Shown here: positions 7,810 to 16,588 of the stretch, one piece after another
Position numbering within the stretch: position 1 is the first letter of the stretch
How the letters are laid out: every line of letters starts with the position of its first letter
Assembly: GCA_016708435.1 (NCBI GenBank)
Contig: JADJFV010000033.1
Location: forward strand, 62,001-126,000
Direction of reading: 5' to 3'
Length of the DNA: 64,000 nucleotides
From: Leptospiraceae bacterium
GTDB lineage: Bacteria > Spirochaetota > Leptospiria > Leptospirales > Leptospiraceae
Program-made: the position numbers and the translations under genes
The notes under the pieces: generated by a model
What the model was told of the DNA's origin: nothing
What the model saw: only the letters and a program-made list of their open reading frames with translations
Databases searched by the model: none

Positions 7810-10317
7810 ATGGAAAATGATCAAGTAATTATAGAGTCACCGAAATTAAAATGGGAAAAAGACGGCAGAGAAAATATTCCAACGAAAGGGAAACGAAGAG
7901 AACTGAAACCGTATCCTTATCAGGGGGAAACATGGAAAAAAATGGACTTTCACTTCTTACAACAAAATAGACAGACAGGAATCATCTGGGTTCCAACTGG
8001 TGGCGGAAAAACAGTAATCGCCGTAAAGTGGTTATATGAGAATGTGCTGGCAAAAGGAATGAGAGTTTTATGGATTACACACAGATTGCATTTATTAAAA
8101 CAAGCAGCGGAAACATTCAATAGTATTTTTGATAATAAGTTTTTACCAGAAGAAAAAAAGGAAGAAGGAATTCATATAGCCCTAGTTGCAGGAACGGCAC
8201 CTGGGACAAGATGGAAATCTATTGCCGAGCGTGATTCTGTGGTATTTAGCACAATACAAACTGCTTATAGCGATGAAAATATCCCTTCCGTAGAATTGAT
8301 GCTACAACAATCTCCAAAAGGTTTATATGTAGTCGTAGATGAATGCCACCATGCACAAGCTCCGAGTTATCTAAAAGTATTGCATGTTCTAAAACAGGGG
8401 GGAGCAAAAATCATAGGTCTGTCTGCTACTCCTTACTCTATGGATGATAAAAAGACAAATCTACTTTGGAATTTTTTTGATTCACCGGATAAAAATCCTG
8501 TATCTAGAGTATATAAGCAATTTCTAATAGAAAATCATTTTTTAGCACACCCAAAAGTAGAAACAATACCAACTAAAATTGAACAAAGAGAAATTACTGG
8601 AGATGACCAAAATATTACAAAGAATAAAACAAAAGATTCCGAGTTAAAGCAATATGTTTTAAAGAGATTAGGAAATAATCCTGCTAGAAATAAACTAATT
8701 GCTCAAAGATATAAAGATAACCAAGAAGAATATGGAAAAACGATTATCTTCACGCCAGAAACATTAGCAAATAAGAAACTGGTGGAAGAGCTTAAAAAAT
8801 TAGACGTAGAAGCTGACTATGTAGATACCTATCGTTCTAGTGAAGACAATCAAAAAGTGATGGAAAGATTTAGAACCGATCCAACTCTCAAAGTTTTAGT
8901 TAATACAGAAATTTGTTTAGAAGGATATGATGCACCCAAAACAAAAACCGTGATGATAGCCAGACCGACTTTATCTCAGACATTAGTCCAACAAATGGTA
9001 GGTCGTGCCATGAGAGGAGAACTGGCTGGCGGAAATAAAGAATGCAATCTTGTTACATTTGTAGATACATGGAAGGATTTTACTCCTCTTGATCCACAAT
9101 TGGTTGTAAATGAAGAAGATAATGAAGATAGTAAATCTGTAGATGAAATCGTAAAGACAAAGAATGTAGCTGGTGAATTAATCCCTCAATCAATTATTGA
9201 TGAATGTTACCTGTTATTGCAATCTATTCAGTTAGGAAGTATCCTCGGAACATTTGCAGCAATTCCCTATGGCTGGTATGAATGGGATACACCTGAAAAT
9301 ACAGAAAGAGAGCCTGAAAATTCTGGCACTAGAATGGGAGAAAGATTTTCTGAGAAAAGGCAGATACCTATCTTTGATGTACAAAGTGAAGGATACGACC
9401 AGTTAGTAACAGATATTAGAGAAAATAAATTACAAATTCCAAAAGATTTATCTGACGCTTTTGTAGAAAACGTCAGACATACTTACTTTGAAGTATGCCC
9501 AGATCCTGTTCCTCAATTATTAGATTTAAAAGACCTACTTACCGCATGGAGAGATGCTGGTGGAGTCGATGGAGTCACAAGAATTACTTTTAAAGAAAGG
9601 GAAAAATTTAATACCAAAAATATAGCACTTGAAATTTTGAAGAATGATTTACGCGAATCAGAAAAACAAAAATTAATTGATGATCATTGGTCTGATCCTA
9701 TTTGCCAAAGATGCTATAAGCTCCGTCTTAAATTTGTAGAAGATATTGATTACCATAAAAATAATTTGGACGAGAAAAATAAAAAAGACAATGACTCAAC
9801 AAGTCTAAGAGACAAAAAGCAAATTCCTAAAAAGACACTTGAAAAATGGAAAGAAGGAGAAGTAGGATACGAGTTAAGAAAAATATTGAATGATGTGGGT
9901 TCAAATAATAAACTATTTCCTTCTGGAATTCCATCTGTAAAAGATGTTTCTTATAACGATAAATTACTAAGTAAAAATGCCTTAGCTCAGTGCAACATGT
10001 CTGATGGAAATAAAATTCTTGTGTTGGATAAATTCAATTCACCTTCTGTTCCATTATTAATTTTGGAATTTTTAATGTACCACGAACTTATCCATGCACT
10101 CGGCTATTACAAACACGATGGAGCATTTAAAGAAATTGAAAGAAAGTTTATCCCTTCAAAAGAAGCACAAGAAGATGCAAATAAATATTCTGAATGGAAA
10201 GGTAGTTTAGGACAACAAAAGATTCTCTGGCAAGCAATTTGTGATCAGTTTTTAGATAATTTTTTGATAGATTATGATATTCAATCAAAAGATGAGCTTA
10301 GTAACGGAGAATACTAA
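7810..10317 (+). CDS. SF2 DEAD/DEAH helicase with C-terminal SprT/YgjP-like zincin domain
   Basis: This 835-residue protein has a complete SF2 helicase core. Motif I is VPTGGGKT (61-68), motif II DECH (177-180), motif III SAT (205-207), the motif V region NTEICLEGYD (365-374) and motif VI QMVGRAMRG (395-403). After a long middle region (430-690, with one CxxC at 632-635), the C-terminus holds YHELIHALGYYKHDGAFKEIE. That is an HExxH-x6-H zinc-protease signature (His758, Glu759, His762, His769) followed by the Phe and Glu expected in SprT/YgjP-like metallopeptidases. Helicase and zincin in one chain is unusual. It could remodel or cleave proteins on foreign nucleic acid; that is inference. The stop overlaps the start of the nuclease gene, so the two are translationally coupled. 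GAGG precedes the ATG. No signal peptide: cytoplasmic. Confidence 0.88.
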   Translation: MENDQVIIESPKLKWEKDGRENIPTKGKRRELKPYPYQGETWKKMDFHFLQQNRQTGIIWVPTGGGKTVIAVKWLYENVLAKGMRVLWITHRLHLLKQAAETFNSIFDNKFLPEEKKEEGIHIALVAGTAPGTRWKSIAERDSVVFSTIQTAYSDENIPSVELMLQQSPKGLYVVVDECHHAQAPSYLKVLHVLKQGGAKIIGLSATPYSMDDKKTNLLWNFFDSPDKNPVSRVYKQFLIENHFLAHPKVETIPTKIEQREITGDDQNITKNKTKDSELKQYVLKRLGNNPARNKLIAQRYKDNQEEYGKTIIFTPETLANKKLVEELKKLDVEADYVDTYRSSEDNQKVMERFRTDPTLKVLVNTEICLEGYDAPKTKTVMIARPTLSQTLVQQMVGRAMRGELAGGNKECNLVTFVDTWKDFTPLDPQLVVNEEDNEDSKSVDEIVKTKNVAGELIPQSIIDECYLLLQSIQLGSILGTFAAIPYGWYEWDTPENTEREPENSGTRMGERFSEKRQIPIFDVQSEGYDQLVTDIRENKLQIPKDLSDAFVENVRHTYFEVCPDPVPQLLDLKDLLTAWRDAGGVDGVTRITFKEREKFNTKNIALEILKNDLRESEKQKLIDDHWSDPICQRCYKLRLKFVEDIDYHKNNLDEKNKKDNDSTSLRDKKQIPKKTLEKWKEGEVGYELRKILNDVGSNNKLFPSGIPSVKDVSYNDKLLSKNALAQCNMSDGNKILVLDKFNSPSVPLLILEFLMYHELIHALGYYKHDGAFKEIERKFIPSKEAQEDANKYSEWKGSLGQQKILWQAICDQFLDNFLIDYDIQSKDELSNGEY

Positions 10318-11594
10318 TGGAAACAATTTTTATTTCAGATGCGAATCTATTGTTAAAACACTTTGAAAAGGAAATCGCAGACTGCAAATCATTTCGATTT
10401 GCAGTAGCCTGGGCTTCAACAGCAGGTGGAAGAGGAAAACATTGGCAGTTGATTGATAGCAATCAAGCTAAATTGACTCAAGCAATTGTCGGAATTCAAT
10501 TTCATCAGACTGAGCCAGAAGCTTTATTTCAATTGCATAAATGGAATAAGCTGAATATTGTTTATGATACAGCAGGCGTGTTTCATCCAAAATTCTATTT
10601 ATTTGAAAATGAATCTTCCTTCTCATTGATTACAGGAAGTTCCAATTTCACAGCAGGTGGATTTCACAAGAATACGGAAAGCAATGTTCTAATCAAAGGG
10701 AACAAAAAAGAATCTATCTTCTCTGAACTTGAAGGATTTTATAGAATGTGCAAAGAAAAGTCACGCATACCTGATAAAATGGATTTAGTGGCTTATCAAA
10801 AGGAATATGAAAGGGCTAACTTGCAGTCTGGATACTTAAGCACATACTTTGCTCCAGAAGAAAGACATGAATTAATTACAAAAGCTGGCGACTCATTGCC
10901 AGATTATTCTTGGGAAAATATTTTTCAATTCACTTGGGATGAATATGTGCATGGATTGAAATATTTATCTATTACGAAATATTATAATGCTACTTTTTAT
11001 CGACTCAATGAAGAAGGATGGCGGACTGATACAGTTTACGCAATAGATAGTTATAAGAAAATTATTCTGGAATATAAAACTCTTTCTAATATGCCTGAAG
11101 AAGAAAGAAAAGCTTTTTGTGGCACTCTGAGAATTTCTGAAAAATACGGGGATAGTGGCTGGTTAGGCTCAATGACTGGAGCTGGCTATTTTAAACAAAT
11201 GGTTATCAATGAACCAAAAATTCTGGATGAATTTTTAAACTTAATACCAATAGAAGGTTCAGTTTCAGAGGATTCTCTCAATGAATATTTAAGTGGGATA
11301 CTATCTATTGAAAATGTTGGTAATGGAATTGCACTTAGGTTACTTTCAGCGAAACGACCTGATTTATTTTTATCTATCAATAAAGCTACAGGAAATGACT
11401 TATTTGAAATGACTGGATTAAAAGGATTGAAGAATTCTCAGAAGAAAGAAGAATTTATTGAGGCTTATATTGAATTACATCGAAGAATTTATCGTTCCCC
11501 TTGGTTTCAATTTAATCTTCCTACTGACGGGTTAGAATCCAAGATCGCAAAATATAGAGTAGCCCTATTGGATTGTTTTTTCTATGAAGGATGA
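10317..11594 (+). CDS. Phospholipase-D-fold nuclease-like protein of a putative defence cassette
   Basis: This 425-residue protein has an N-terminal PLD-like domain with a single HxK motif (His90-Pro-Lys92 in FHPKFYLF), then GSSN (107-110) and a downstream Glu (Glu121), the arrangement of single-HKD nucleases that dimerise to complete the site. Residues about 280-400 contain SIENVGNGIALRLLSAKRPDLF, resembling a helix-hairpin-helix style DNA-binding segment. It starts on the A of the helicase stop region with no gap, so the two should be made together. Paired with a helicase and a WYL regulator, the likely role is nucleic-acid cleavage in defence. A degraded second copy of its last 20 codons lies about 240 bases downstream. 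Confidence 0.85.
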   Translation: METIFISDANLLLKHFEKEIADCKSFRFAVAWASTAGGRGKHWQLIDSNQAKLTQAIVGIQFHQTEPEALFQLHKWNKLNIVYDTAGVFHPKFYLFENESSFSLITGSSNFTAGGFHKNTESNVLIKGNKKESIFSELEGFYRMCKEKSRIPDKMDLVAYQKEYERANLQSGYLSTYFAPEERHELITKAGDSLPDYSWENIFQFTWDEYVHGLKYLSITKYYNATFYRLNEEGWRTDTVYAIDSYKKIILEYKTLSNMPEEERKAFCGTLRISEKYGDSGWLGSMTGAGYFKQMVINEPKILDEFLNLIPIEGSVSEDSLNEYLSGILSIENVGNGIALRLLSAKRPDLFLSINKATGNDLFEMTGLKGLKNSQKKEEFIEAYIELHRRIYRSPWFQFNLPTDGLESKIAKYRVALLDCFFYEG

Positions 11595-11596
11595 AA

Positions 11597-11634
11597 TTAC
11601 CAAAGGGCGTGGGTTAATCCACGCCCTTTGGTAA
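11597..11634. terminator. Perfect 16-bp hairpin after the nuclease gene
   Basis: TTACCAAAGGGCGTGG pairs exactly with its complement across a six-base loop (GTTAAT), three bases after the nuclease stop. It lacks a T-run on either side, so classical Rho-independent termination is uncertain; it could instead protect the 3' end of the message or be a boundary element of the cassette. Confidence 0.5.
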
Positions 11635-11660
11635 ATGCAAAGTATACGATGAACCTTAGT

Positions 11661-11697
11661 CTGAATCAGGATTAAAGGATTTTTGGATTAACAGGAT
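11661..11697. repeat. Low-complexity extragenic repeat of the ATTAAAGGATTTTTGGATTAACAG type
   Basis: A quasi-periodic stretch with repeated GGATTAA-type units lies in the 445-base gap between the nuclease and the next gene. Similar extragenic strings occur in many bacterial genomes. No coding signal is present. Confidence 0.35.
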
Positions 11698-11747
11698 GTT
11701 GTGATAGGAATATTAATTTTTTAAAAAAATTTCTTCTTAACCTATTA

Positions 11748-11810
11748 TTTCAATTCAATCTTTCTAGCAAAGGAATATAATCCAAGATCGCAAAATATAG
11801 GTTAGCCTCA
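11748..11810 (+). pseudogene. Relic of the 3' end of a second PLD-nuclease gene
   Basis: The segment translates, with one stop, as FQFNLSSKGI-stop-SKIAKYRLA, closely matching the C-terminus of the intact nuclease (FQFNLPTDGLESKIAKYRVA). A 22-base block (11779-11800) is identical to 11536-11557 inside the intact gene. Similarity starts at the same codon phase upstream, so this is a homologous gene tail rather than a random direct repeat. Everything 5' of it is missing. It suggests duplication, or replacement of an older version of the cassette by recombination. Confidence 0.6.
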
Positions 11811-11854
11811 TTTAATACTATCTGCAAAGTTGTGAGGTTTAAGTTATTCATCTG

Positions 11855-11920
11855 TAGTTTCCAAAGCCCCAACGGGGCGGAATACTTTGTGGTAAGGGTG
11901 CTAGCCCTTACCACACAAGT
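11855..11920. repeat. Double-hairpin extragenic element
   Basis: Two stems stand side by side. GCCCC-AAC-GGGGC (11866-11878) is followed by TGTGGTAAGGG paired exactly with CCCTTACCACA over a six-base loop (11888-11915). The AAAGCCCCAACGGGGCG core resembles palindromic elements dispersed in other bacterial genomes. The gap around it (11595-12039) contains the nuclease relic and other repeats but no gene I can support. Confidence 0.5.
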
Positions 11921-12039
11921 GATAAAAGGTTTACCTTTCCCTAAACCTTAAAACCAATTTAGCTTGTGTATATTAAAATAAATAACTTGTGAGTAAAACA
12001 TCTACTTCTAAATTGAGTAAGAAATTTATAGGAGATACT

Positions 12040-12531
12040 ATGAAAGGAAAAATTCTTTTTTCAATTTTAATATTTACTCTCGGATTCCAAGGCTTGATTG
12101 CTGATGACAAGGAAGATAAATGTGCATCTTTCCAGAAAAAGGATACTTGCTCAAAGTATAGAGAGAAGCGCTCACCCAAAAAACAAGCATGTCAATGGCG
12201 AGTAGATAGACGCATCCTTCCATTCGGTGGTGAATGTTTGAATGTTTCTGAATACAAAAAGAAAGTAAAAGAAGAAGCGGAAGCAGCTAAAAAAGCGGAA
12301 GAAGAAAAAACATTCTGCGATGCATTTAGTAAAAGCGAAGATTGCAATAAGACAGATCAGAAATTTGCTTGCGGTTGGCTTACACATCCTCGGAAACCAA
12401 CAGAAGGCAGATGTATCGTCAAACATGAATTAGACCGAATCCTAAGGGCAGAAGATCCATCCGATAGAAGACCTAAGTCACAAGAAGCAATTCAAATGTC
12501 TAGAGAAGACTATTTCAGAACGTTCGAATAA
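12040..12531 (+). CDS. Exported protein with two four-cysteine repeats
   Basis: The product is 163 residues: a signal peptide (MKGKILFSILIFTLGFQGLIAD) followed by two copies of a module C-x8-C-x(8 or 13)-C-x-W-x(12-13)-C, at about residues 28-67 and 94-132. A Lys/Glu/Ala-rich helical linker (KVKEEAEAAKKAEEEK) joins them. The modules probably form disulfide-stabilised units outside the cytoplasm. The ATG is chosen because GGAG sits eight bases before it and the signal peptide then starts cleanly; an in-frame GTG 51 bases upstream has neither. It lies 18 bases ahead of the TPR-CHAT gene and is probably co-transcribed with it. I do not know the family. Confidence 0.75.
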   Translation: MKGKILFSILIFTLGFQGLIADDKEDKCASFQKKDTCSKYREKRSPKKQACQWRVDRRILPFGGECLNVSEYKKKVKEEAEAAKKAEEEKTFCDAFSKSEDCNKTDQKFACGWLTHPRKPTEGRCIVKHELDRILRAEDPSDRRPKSQEAIQMSREDYFRTFE

Positions 12532-12549
12532 AAATAAGGATTCTATACA

Positions 12550-15500
12550 ATGCGACTACACATAATTTACCTCTTAGTTTTAATTTGCCTTTATCCGCTA
12601 GAAGTTTTTTCTGAGGATACTCTTCTGGATTTAATGAAGTTAGGCGAGACTAGTCTGAGCCAGGGAAATTATGACAGCGCAATTACTTCTTATGAGAAAG
12701 CTTTGCAAAAATGTGATGAAAAAAATACTGATGCAAAGCTTTCCATTCTAGAAAAACTGGGATCATTAAATTTTAGAAAACAAATTTATAAAGAAGCAAT
12801 TCGTTACCAGAAAGAGGCTTTAGAGTTAGGGTGTAAGATTCGCGGAGAAGCCTCTCTTTATTGTGGAGATGCAAATAAAAATCTAGGAAATTATTATTTT
12901 AAAATAGAGGAGACGGATACGGCACTAGAGGCATATGAGAGTAGCCGCAGTATCTACCAAAAAGCGCTTCCTGCTAAAGATGCAAAGCTTGGATTAATTT
13001 CCTCTCTCATTGGTGATTGTTATTTTGCCAAGGGAAATTTCCAGAAGGCGTTAGAGTATTACCTGCAGGATTTGGAAATTAGTGAGTTTGTTTTGGGTAA
13101 GACAAGTCCAGAGCTTGGAATCATATTTAATAGTATTGGAATTGCCTATCGAAACTTGGGCAAATACGACTTAGCCTTAACCTATTACAAAAAAGATTTT
13201 GAAATCAATCAATCGCATTATGGAATCACGCACCGTGCTACTGCCAATTCAATGAATAATATCGCTGCTGTGTATATGCACAAAGGTGACTATGAAAAAG
13301 CACTACAAGAATACTTTCGTTCTCTCAGTGAATATTTAAAAGGTAAACCAGTTGATCTAGACTTTGTGGCAAAGCTATACAATAATATTGGAGCTACGTA
13401 TGAAAGGCAAGGAGAACTTGATAAGTCAATCGAATACTATGAAAAAGCGATTAAGCAGTATAGGTTAAAGGATAATAATAAGTATTCGCTTGCGATTGGT
13501 CTGAATAATTTAGGAATTGCCTACTTTAAAAAAACAGATTTGAATCTAAGCATTGATTATTATAAAGCAGCAATTAAAATTGCAGAAGAGCTTTCTTTAT
13601 TTACTCATCCTTTTTATGCAACGGTTAATGCCAATTTGGCTGTATCCTATTTTCACGCAGGGGATTTTAAAGAGTCCCTAAGGATTCAAGAAAAAGTATT
13701 AGAAATTCGCCTGAAACAATACAAAGGGGATAATCCAGATTTGGCGACATCCTATGAAAGTATAGGAAATCTTTCCTTGAAAATGGGGGACAAGGAAAAA
13801 GGAAAAGAGTATTTAGAAAAAACTGTCAAAATGCTAGAAGCTTCTATTCCAAATCAACCCAGGCTTGCATTTGGTTATAATAGTTTAGGGCATTATTATT
13901 TAGAGAGGCTTGATTTTGAAAATGCTTTGCTCTATTACAATAAGGCATTTGCAATTCTAAAAACATTTAAAGATAGAATGGCGACTATCGACACGATGCT
14001 TTTCATAAAGAACACTTACTTGAAACAAGGAGAGACTGCAAAAGCAATTGAGGTTTGGAACAATGCAGTAGAGTCGATTGTAAAATTTCGTCAGGAGATG
14101 GGACGGGATAAATATTATTTTACAGAGAGATATAGAACTGAATTCGAAAAGTTGATTCTAAAATTTATATCCATGCAATTATACAAAGAAGCATTTTATA
14201 CTTCCGAAAAAATGCGTGCGCTTTCTATCACAGAAAGTTTTAATTTAAAAACTGCTTTAACGAATGGTAAAATCAATAAAGAGGAAGTCGAAAAAGTAAT
14301 CAATCTTCTTTCCGATATTGAATCTCTTTATTCTGCTAGAGCCTCCCAGCTTAGTCGGGGCAAACAAGGAGAAGCCGAAAGTAGTAAAATATTTCAAGAG
14401 CTAATGCATAAGGAGCAGGAGTTTGAACAGCTTGATAAAAGGCTAAAGCAAAAATATCCTGAATATGCAAAGTTTAGAGAGCCACCGAGTCTTAATTTAA
14501 ATTTACTTCTTGAAAAATTAAAAAATTCTAAAAAGAATATCATTGAATATTTAATTTTAACCAATGAAAAAGGAGCAAAAGAAATTCATGTATTTGTTTT
14601 AGGGGATAATTTTAATTATCTTTACTTGGGTGAACAAAATGATTTAGTTTTGAAAATTGAAAATTTACGAAGGATGATTTCTACTTATCCCAAAGATAAA
14701 GCTAGAGAATTTTATGAACTCACTACACCGGAATCTGGCTCTGCTTATTACAGTGTAAGAGAGATGGCGCCTGATTTAGTAGAAGGGGATGTAATTAAAG
14801 AAGAAGTTGCAATCAATAGCCAAAGCCTAGCGCTTAATGCTGATTCTCCTACTCCAAAGGTGAAGACTATTGTAATTGGAAAAGTAAAATCCAGAATTAA
14901 TCGACAAGCTATTGATGAGAAGATTAAAAAGTTTTCGCAAGAAATATACAATCAAATTTTAAATCCTATCATTAAAAAGAAAATACTCAACTCGAGTCAA
15001 ATCGTGATTGTCCCCGATGGCTCTATCTATACGATTCCTTTTCCTGCGCTCCTAGACCACAATCGAAACTATCTAGTAGAAAATTATACTTTTTCTCTGA
15101 TCCAATCTGCCAATGTATGGTATTTCTTGTCTAATTTTAAGAGAGAGGCTAATTATAAATACCCTGTTCTCGGAATCGGAAATCCGGTTTATAATAAAGC
15201 CAGCGATAAAAAGAAGAAGAAAGGCTCTGACAAAAGGCAGGCACTTCGCTCGGGGCTAACAAGAGGATTATCTTTTGATACAATCGAAACTGGCTTAAGT
15301 AATTTGCCCGGAAGTCTAGAAGAGATTAAAGAAATAAAAGAACTTTTTTATAAAAAAAGCAAAGGCTCCGACAAACATCTATTTACCGGACTTCATGCAA
15401 ACAAAGATTCCATATTTAAATTAAAAGAGTCAGGAGAATTAAACCTATACAGGGTTGTTCATTTTTCTGTTCACGGGCTTTTCTTTTCGGATTCTCCTGA

Positions 15501-15963
15501 GTTAAATTCTCTTGCTCTAACCAGTAGAGCTATAGCGGCTAAATACTATAATGCGGAATTAAAAGAATACGAAAGTAAATTCGGAACAATAAAATCAGAT
15601 TCTTTTTTAAAGAATGGAGAGATTTTAGATTTGGGAATTAATGCGGAGCTAATAGTCATGAGTGCTTGCGAGACTTCCCTTGGAACTCAATTATCGGGGG
15701 AAGGTTTTGTTGGTTTGCCGCAAGCATTTCTAATTGGAGGAAGCAAATACGTAATAGCCACACTTTGGTCAATCGATGATAAAGGCAGTAATCTATTTAT
15801 GAACTTGTTATACAAAAATCTTCTCTCTGCAAAAAAATACGATCGACTTCCGATGATATTGCAAGAGACACAAAGAGAATTTATTAAGAACAGCAAAGCC
15901 AATGGACAACAAAAATATTCTGATCCATTCTATTGGTCTCCCTTTGTTATCTATGGGAAGTAG
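12550..15963 (+). CDS. Exported TPR-CHAT (caspase-like) protein
   Basis: This 1137-residue protein has a signal peptide (MRLHIIYLLVLICLYPLEVFSED), so it should act in the envelope. Residues about 30-510 hold around ten tetratricopeptide repeats of the long kinesin-light-chain type (for example NNIGATYERQGELDKSIEYYEKAI), then a helical region. A C-terminal CHAT domain begins near 690. The CHAT catalytic pair is present: His975 in HFSVHGLFF and Cys1040 in SACETSLG, followed by the conserved LPQAFLIGGSKYVIATLWSIDD. Such proteins use the TPR region to bind a partner and the CHAT domain to cleave protein, but targets of exported forms are unknown. Its 3' end overlaps the convergent pseudouridine synthase gene by 13 bases. 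Confidence 0.9.
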   Translation: MRLHIIYLLVLICLYPLEVFSEDTLLDLMKLGETSLSQGNYDSAITSYEKALQKCDEKNTDAKLSILEKLGSLNFRKQIYKEAIRYQKEALELGCKIRGEASLYCGDANKNLGNYYFKIEETDTALEAYESSRSIYQKALPAKDAKLGLISSLIGDCYFAKGNFQKALEYYLQDLEISEFVLGKTSPELGIIFNSIGIAYRNLGKYDLALTYYKKDFEINQSHYGITHRATANSMNNIAAVYMHKGDYEKALQEYFRSLSEYLKGKPVDLDFVAKLYNNIGATYERQGELDKSIEYYEKAIKQYRLKDNNKYSLAIGLNNLGIAYFKKTDLNLSIDYYKAAIKIAEELSLFTHPFYATVNANLAVSYFHAGDFKESLRIQEKVLEIRLKQYKGDNPDLATSYESIGNLSLKMGDKEKGKEYLEKTVKMLEASIPNQPRLAFGYNSLGHYYLERLDFENALLYYNKAFAILKTFKDRMATIDTMLFIKNTYLKQGETAKAIEVWNNAVESIVKFRQEMGRDKYYFTERYRTEFEKLILKFISMQLYKEAFYTSEKMRALSITESFNLKTALTNGKINKEEVEKVINLLSDIESLYSARASQLSRGKQGEAESSKIFQELMHKEQEFEQLDKRLKQKYPEYAKFREPPSLNLNLLLEKLKNSKKNIIEYLILTNEKGAKEIHVFVLGDNFNYLYLGEQNDLVLKIENLRRMISTYPKDKAREFYELTTPESGSAYYSVREMAPDLVEGDVIKEEVAINSQSLALNADSPTPKVKTIVIGKVKSRINRQAIDEKIKKFSQEIYNQILNPIIKKKILNSSQIVIVPDGSIYTIPFPALLDHNRNYLVENYTFSLIQSANVWYFLSNFKREANYKYPVLGIGNPVYNKASDKKKKKGSDKRQALRSGLTRGLSFDTIETGLSNLPGSLEEIKEIKELFYKKSKGSDKHLFTGLHANKDSIFKLKESGELNLYRVVHFSVHGLFFSDSPELNSLALTSRAIAAKYYNAELKEYESKFGTIKSDSFLKNGEILDLGINAELIVMSACETSLGTQLSGEGFVGLPQAFLIGGSKYVIATLWSIDDKGSNLFMNLLYKNLLSAKKYDRLPMILQETQREFIKNSKANGQQKYSDPFYWSPFVIYGK

Positions 15964-16586
15964 GGCAAATAGGTATTAAACTCTTTCGGGATACTTGCTT
16001 TTACGACTAACGATTCACCTTTCGTATTTGTAAAATGCAATTCATAGGCATGAAGTAGAGAGCGCGAAGCAAGTGGCGATTTACGATTTGTATAGACTTT
16101 ATCACCCAGAATCGGAAAGCCTTTTTCGAATAAATGAATTCGTATTTGATGACGCCGTCCTGTTACGAGTCGAGCATATACTACTGAATAGCCTTTCTTT
16201 GCATCCCGATAGATTGTTTTACATTCAGTAATCGCTTTTTTTCCTCCGCTTCTTACAGTTGTCACTCGTTTGTTTCCATCTTTTAGAAAAGATTCGATTT
16301 TAAATTCATCCGGTGAATTCCCTTCCACTACCGCCAAATAGTATTTATCCGCTTCTTTTAAAAGCTCGTCTACTTCTTTGTTTGTCTCTTCCTTTAAACC
16401 AAATACTACAATTCCACTTGTCTCTAAGTCAAGACGATTCGCAGTTCTTAAATACGAAAGTCCTAATTCTTTTTGCAAGTTTCCTGTGAAATTCTCTCTC
16501 TTCGGATCTTTTGTTTCATGCACAGGAATTCCCGCTGGCTTATTTGCGATTAATATCGTTTCGTCTCTGTATAGGATTTGGGTCAT
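15951..16586 (-). CDS. RluA-family pseudouridine synthase
   Basis: The product is 211 residues from MTQILYRDETILIANKPAGIPVH, the usual opening of small RluA/TruC enzymes. The catalytic Asp53 is in NRLDLETSG, and the family motif GRRHQIRIHL and GDKVY follow. It isomerises uridines in rRNA or tRNA; the exact target cannot be read from sequence. The chosen ATG lies two bases after the TGA of the PrsW gene, implying translational coupling. An ATG 42 bases upstream (with GGGA in front) or a TTG further up would overlap that gene, so the start is uncertain. Length fits the single-domain members that lack an S4 domain. Confidence 0.85.
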   Translation of the reverse strand: MTQILYRDETILIANKPAGIPVHETKDPKRENFTGNLQKELGLSYLRTANRLDLETSGIVVFGLKEETNKEVDELLKEADKYYLAVVEGNSPDEFKIESFLKDGNKRVTTVRSGGKKAITECKTIYRDAKKGYSVVYARLVTGRRHQIRIHLFEKGFPILGDKVYTNRKSPLASRSLLHAYELHFTNTKGESLVVKASIPKEFNTYLPYFP

Positions 16587-16588
16587 GG

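Noticed and set aside
11597..11634. CRISPR-like palindromic repeat
   Set aside because: Only a single copy and no regularly spaced repeats anywhere in the window.
11536..11800. Phage-type attachment site repeats flanking an insertion
   Set aside because: The repeated block lies inside the coding end of the nuclease and extends in reading phase, with no integrase nearby; a gene-tail relic explains it better.
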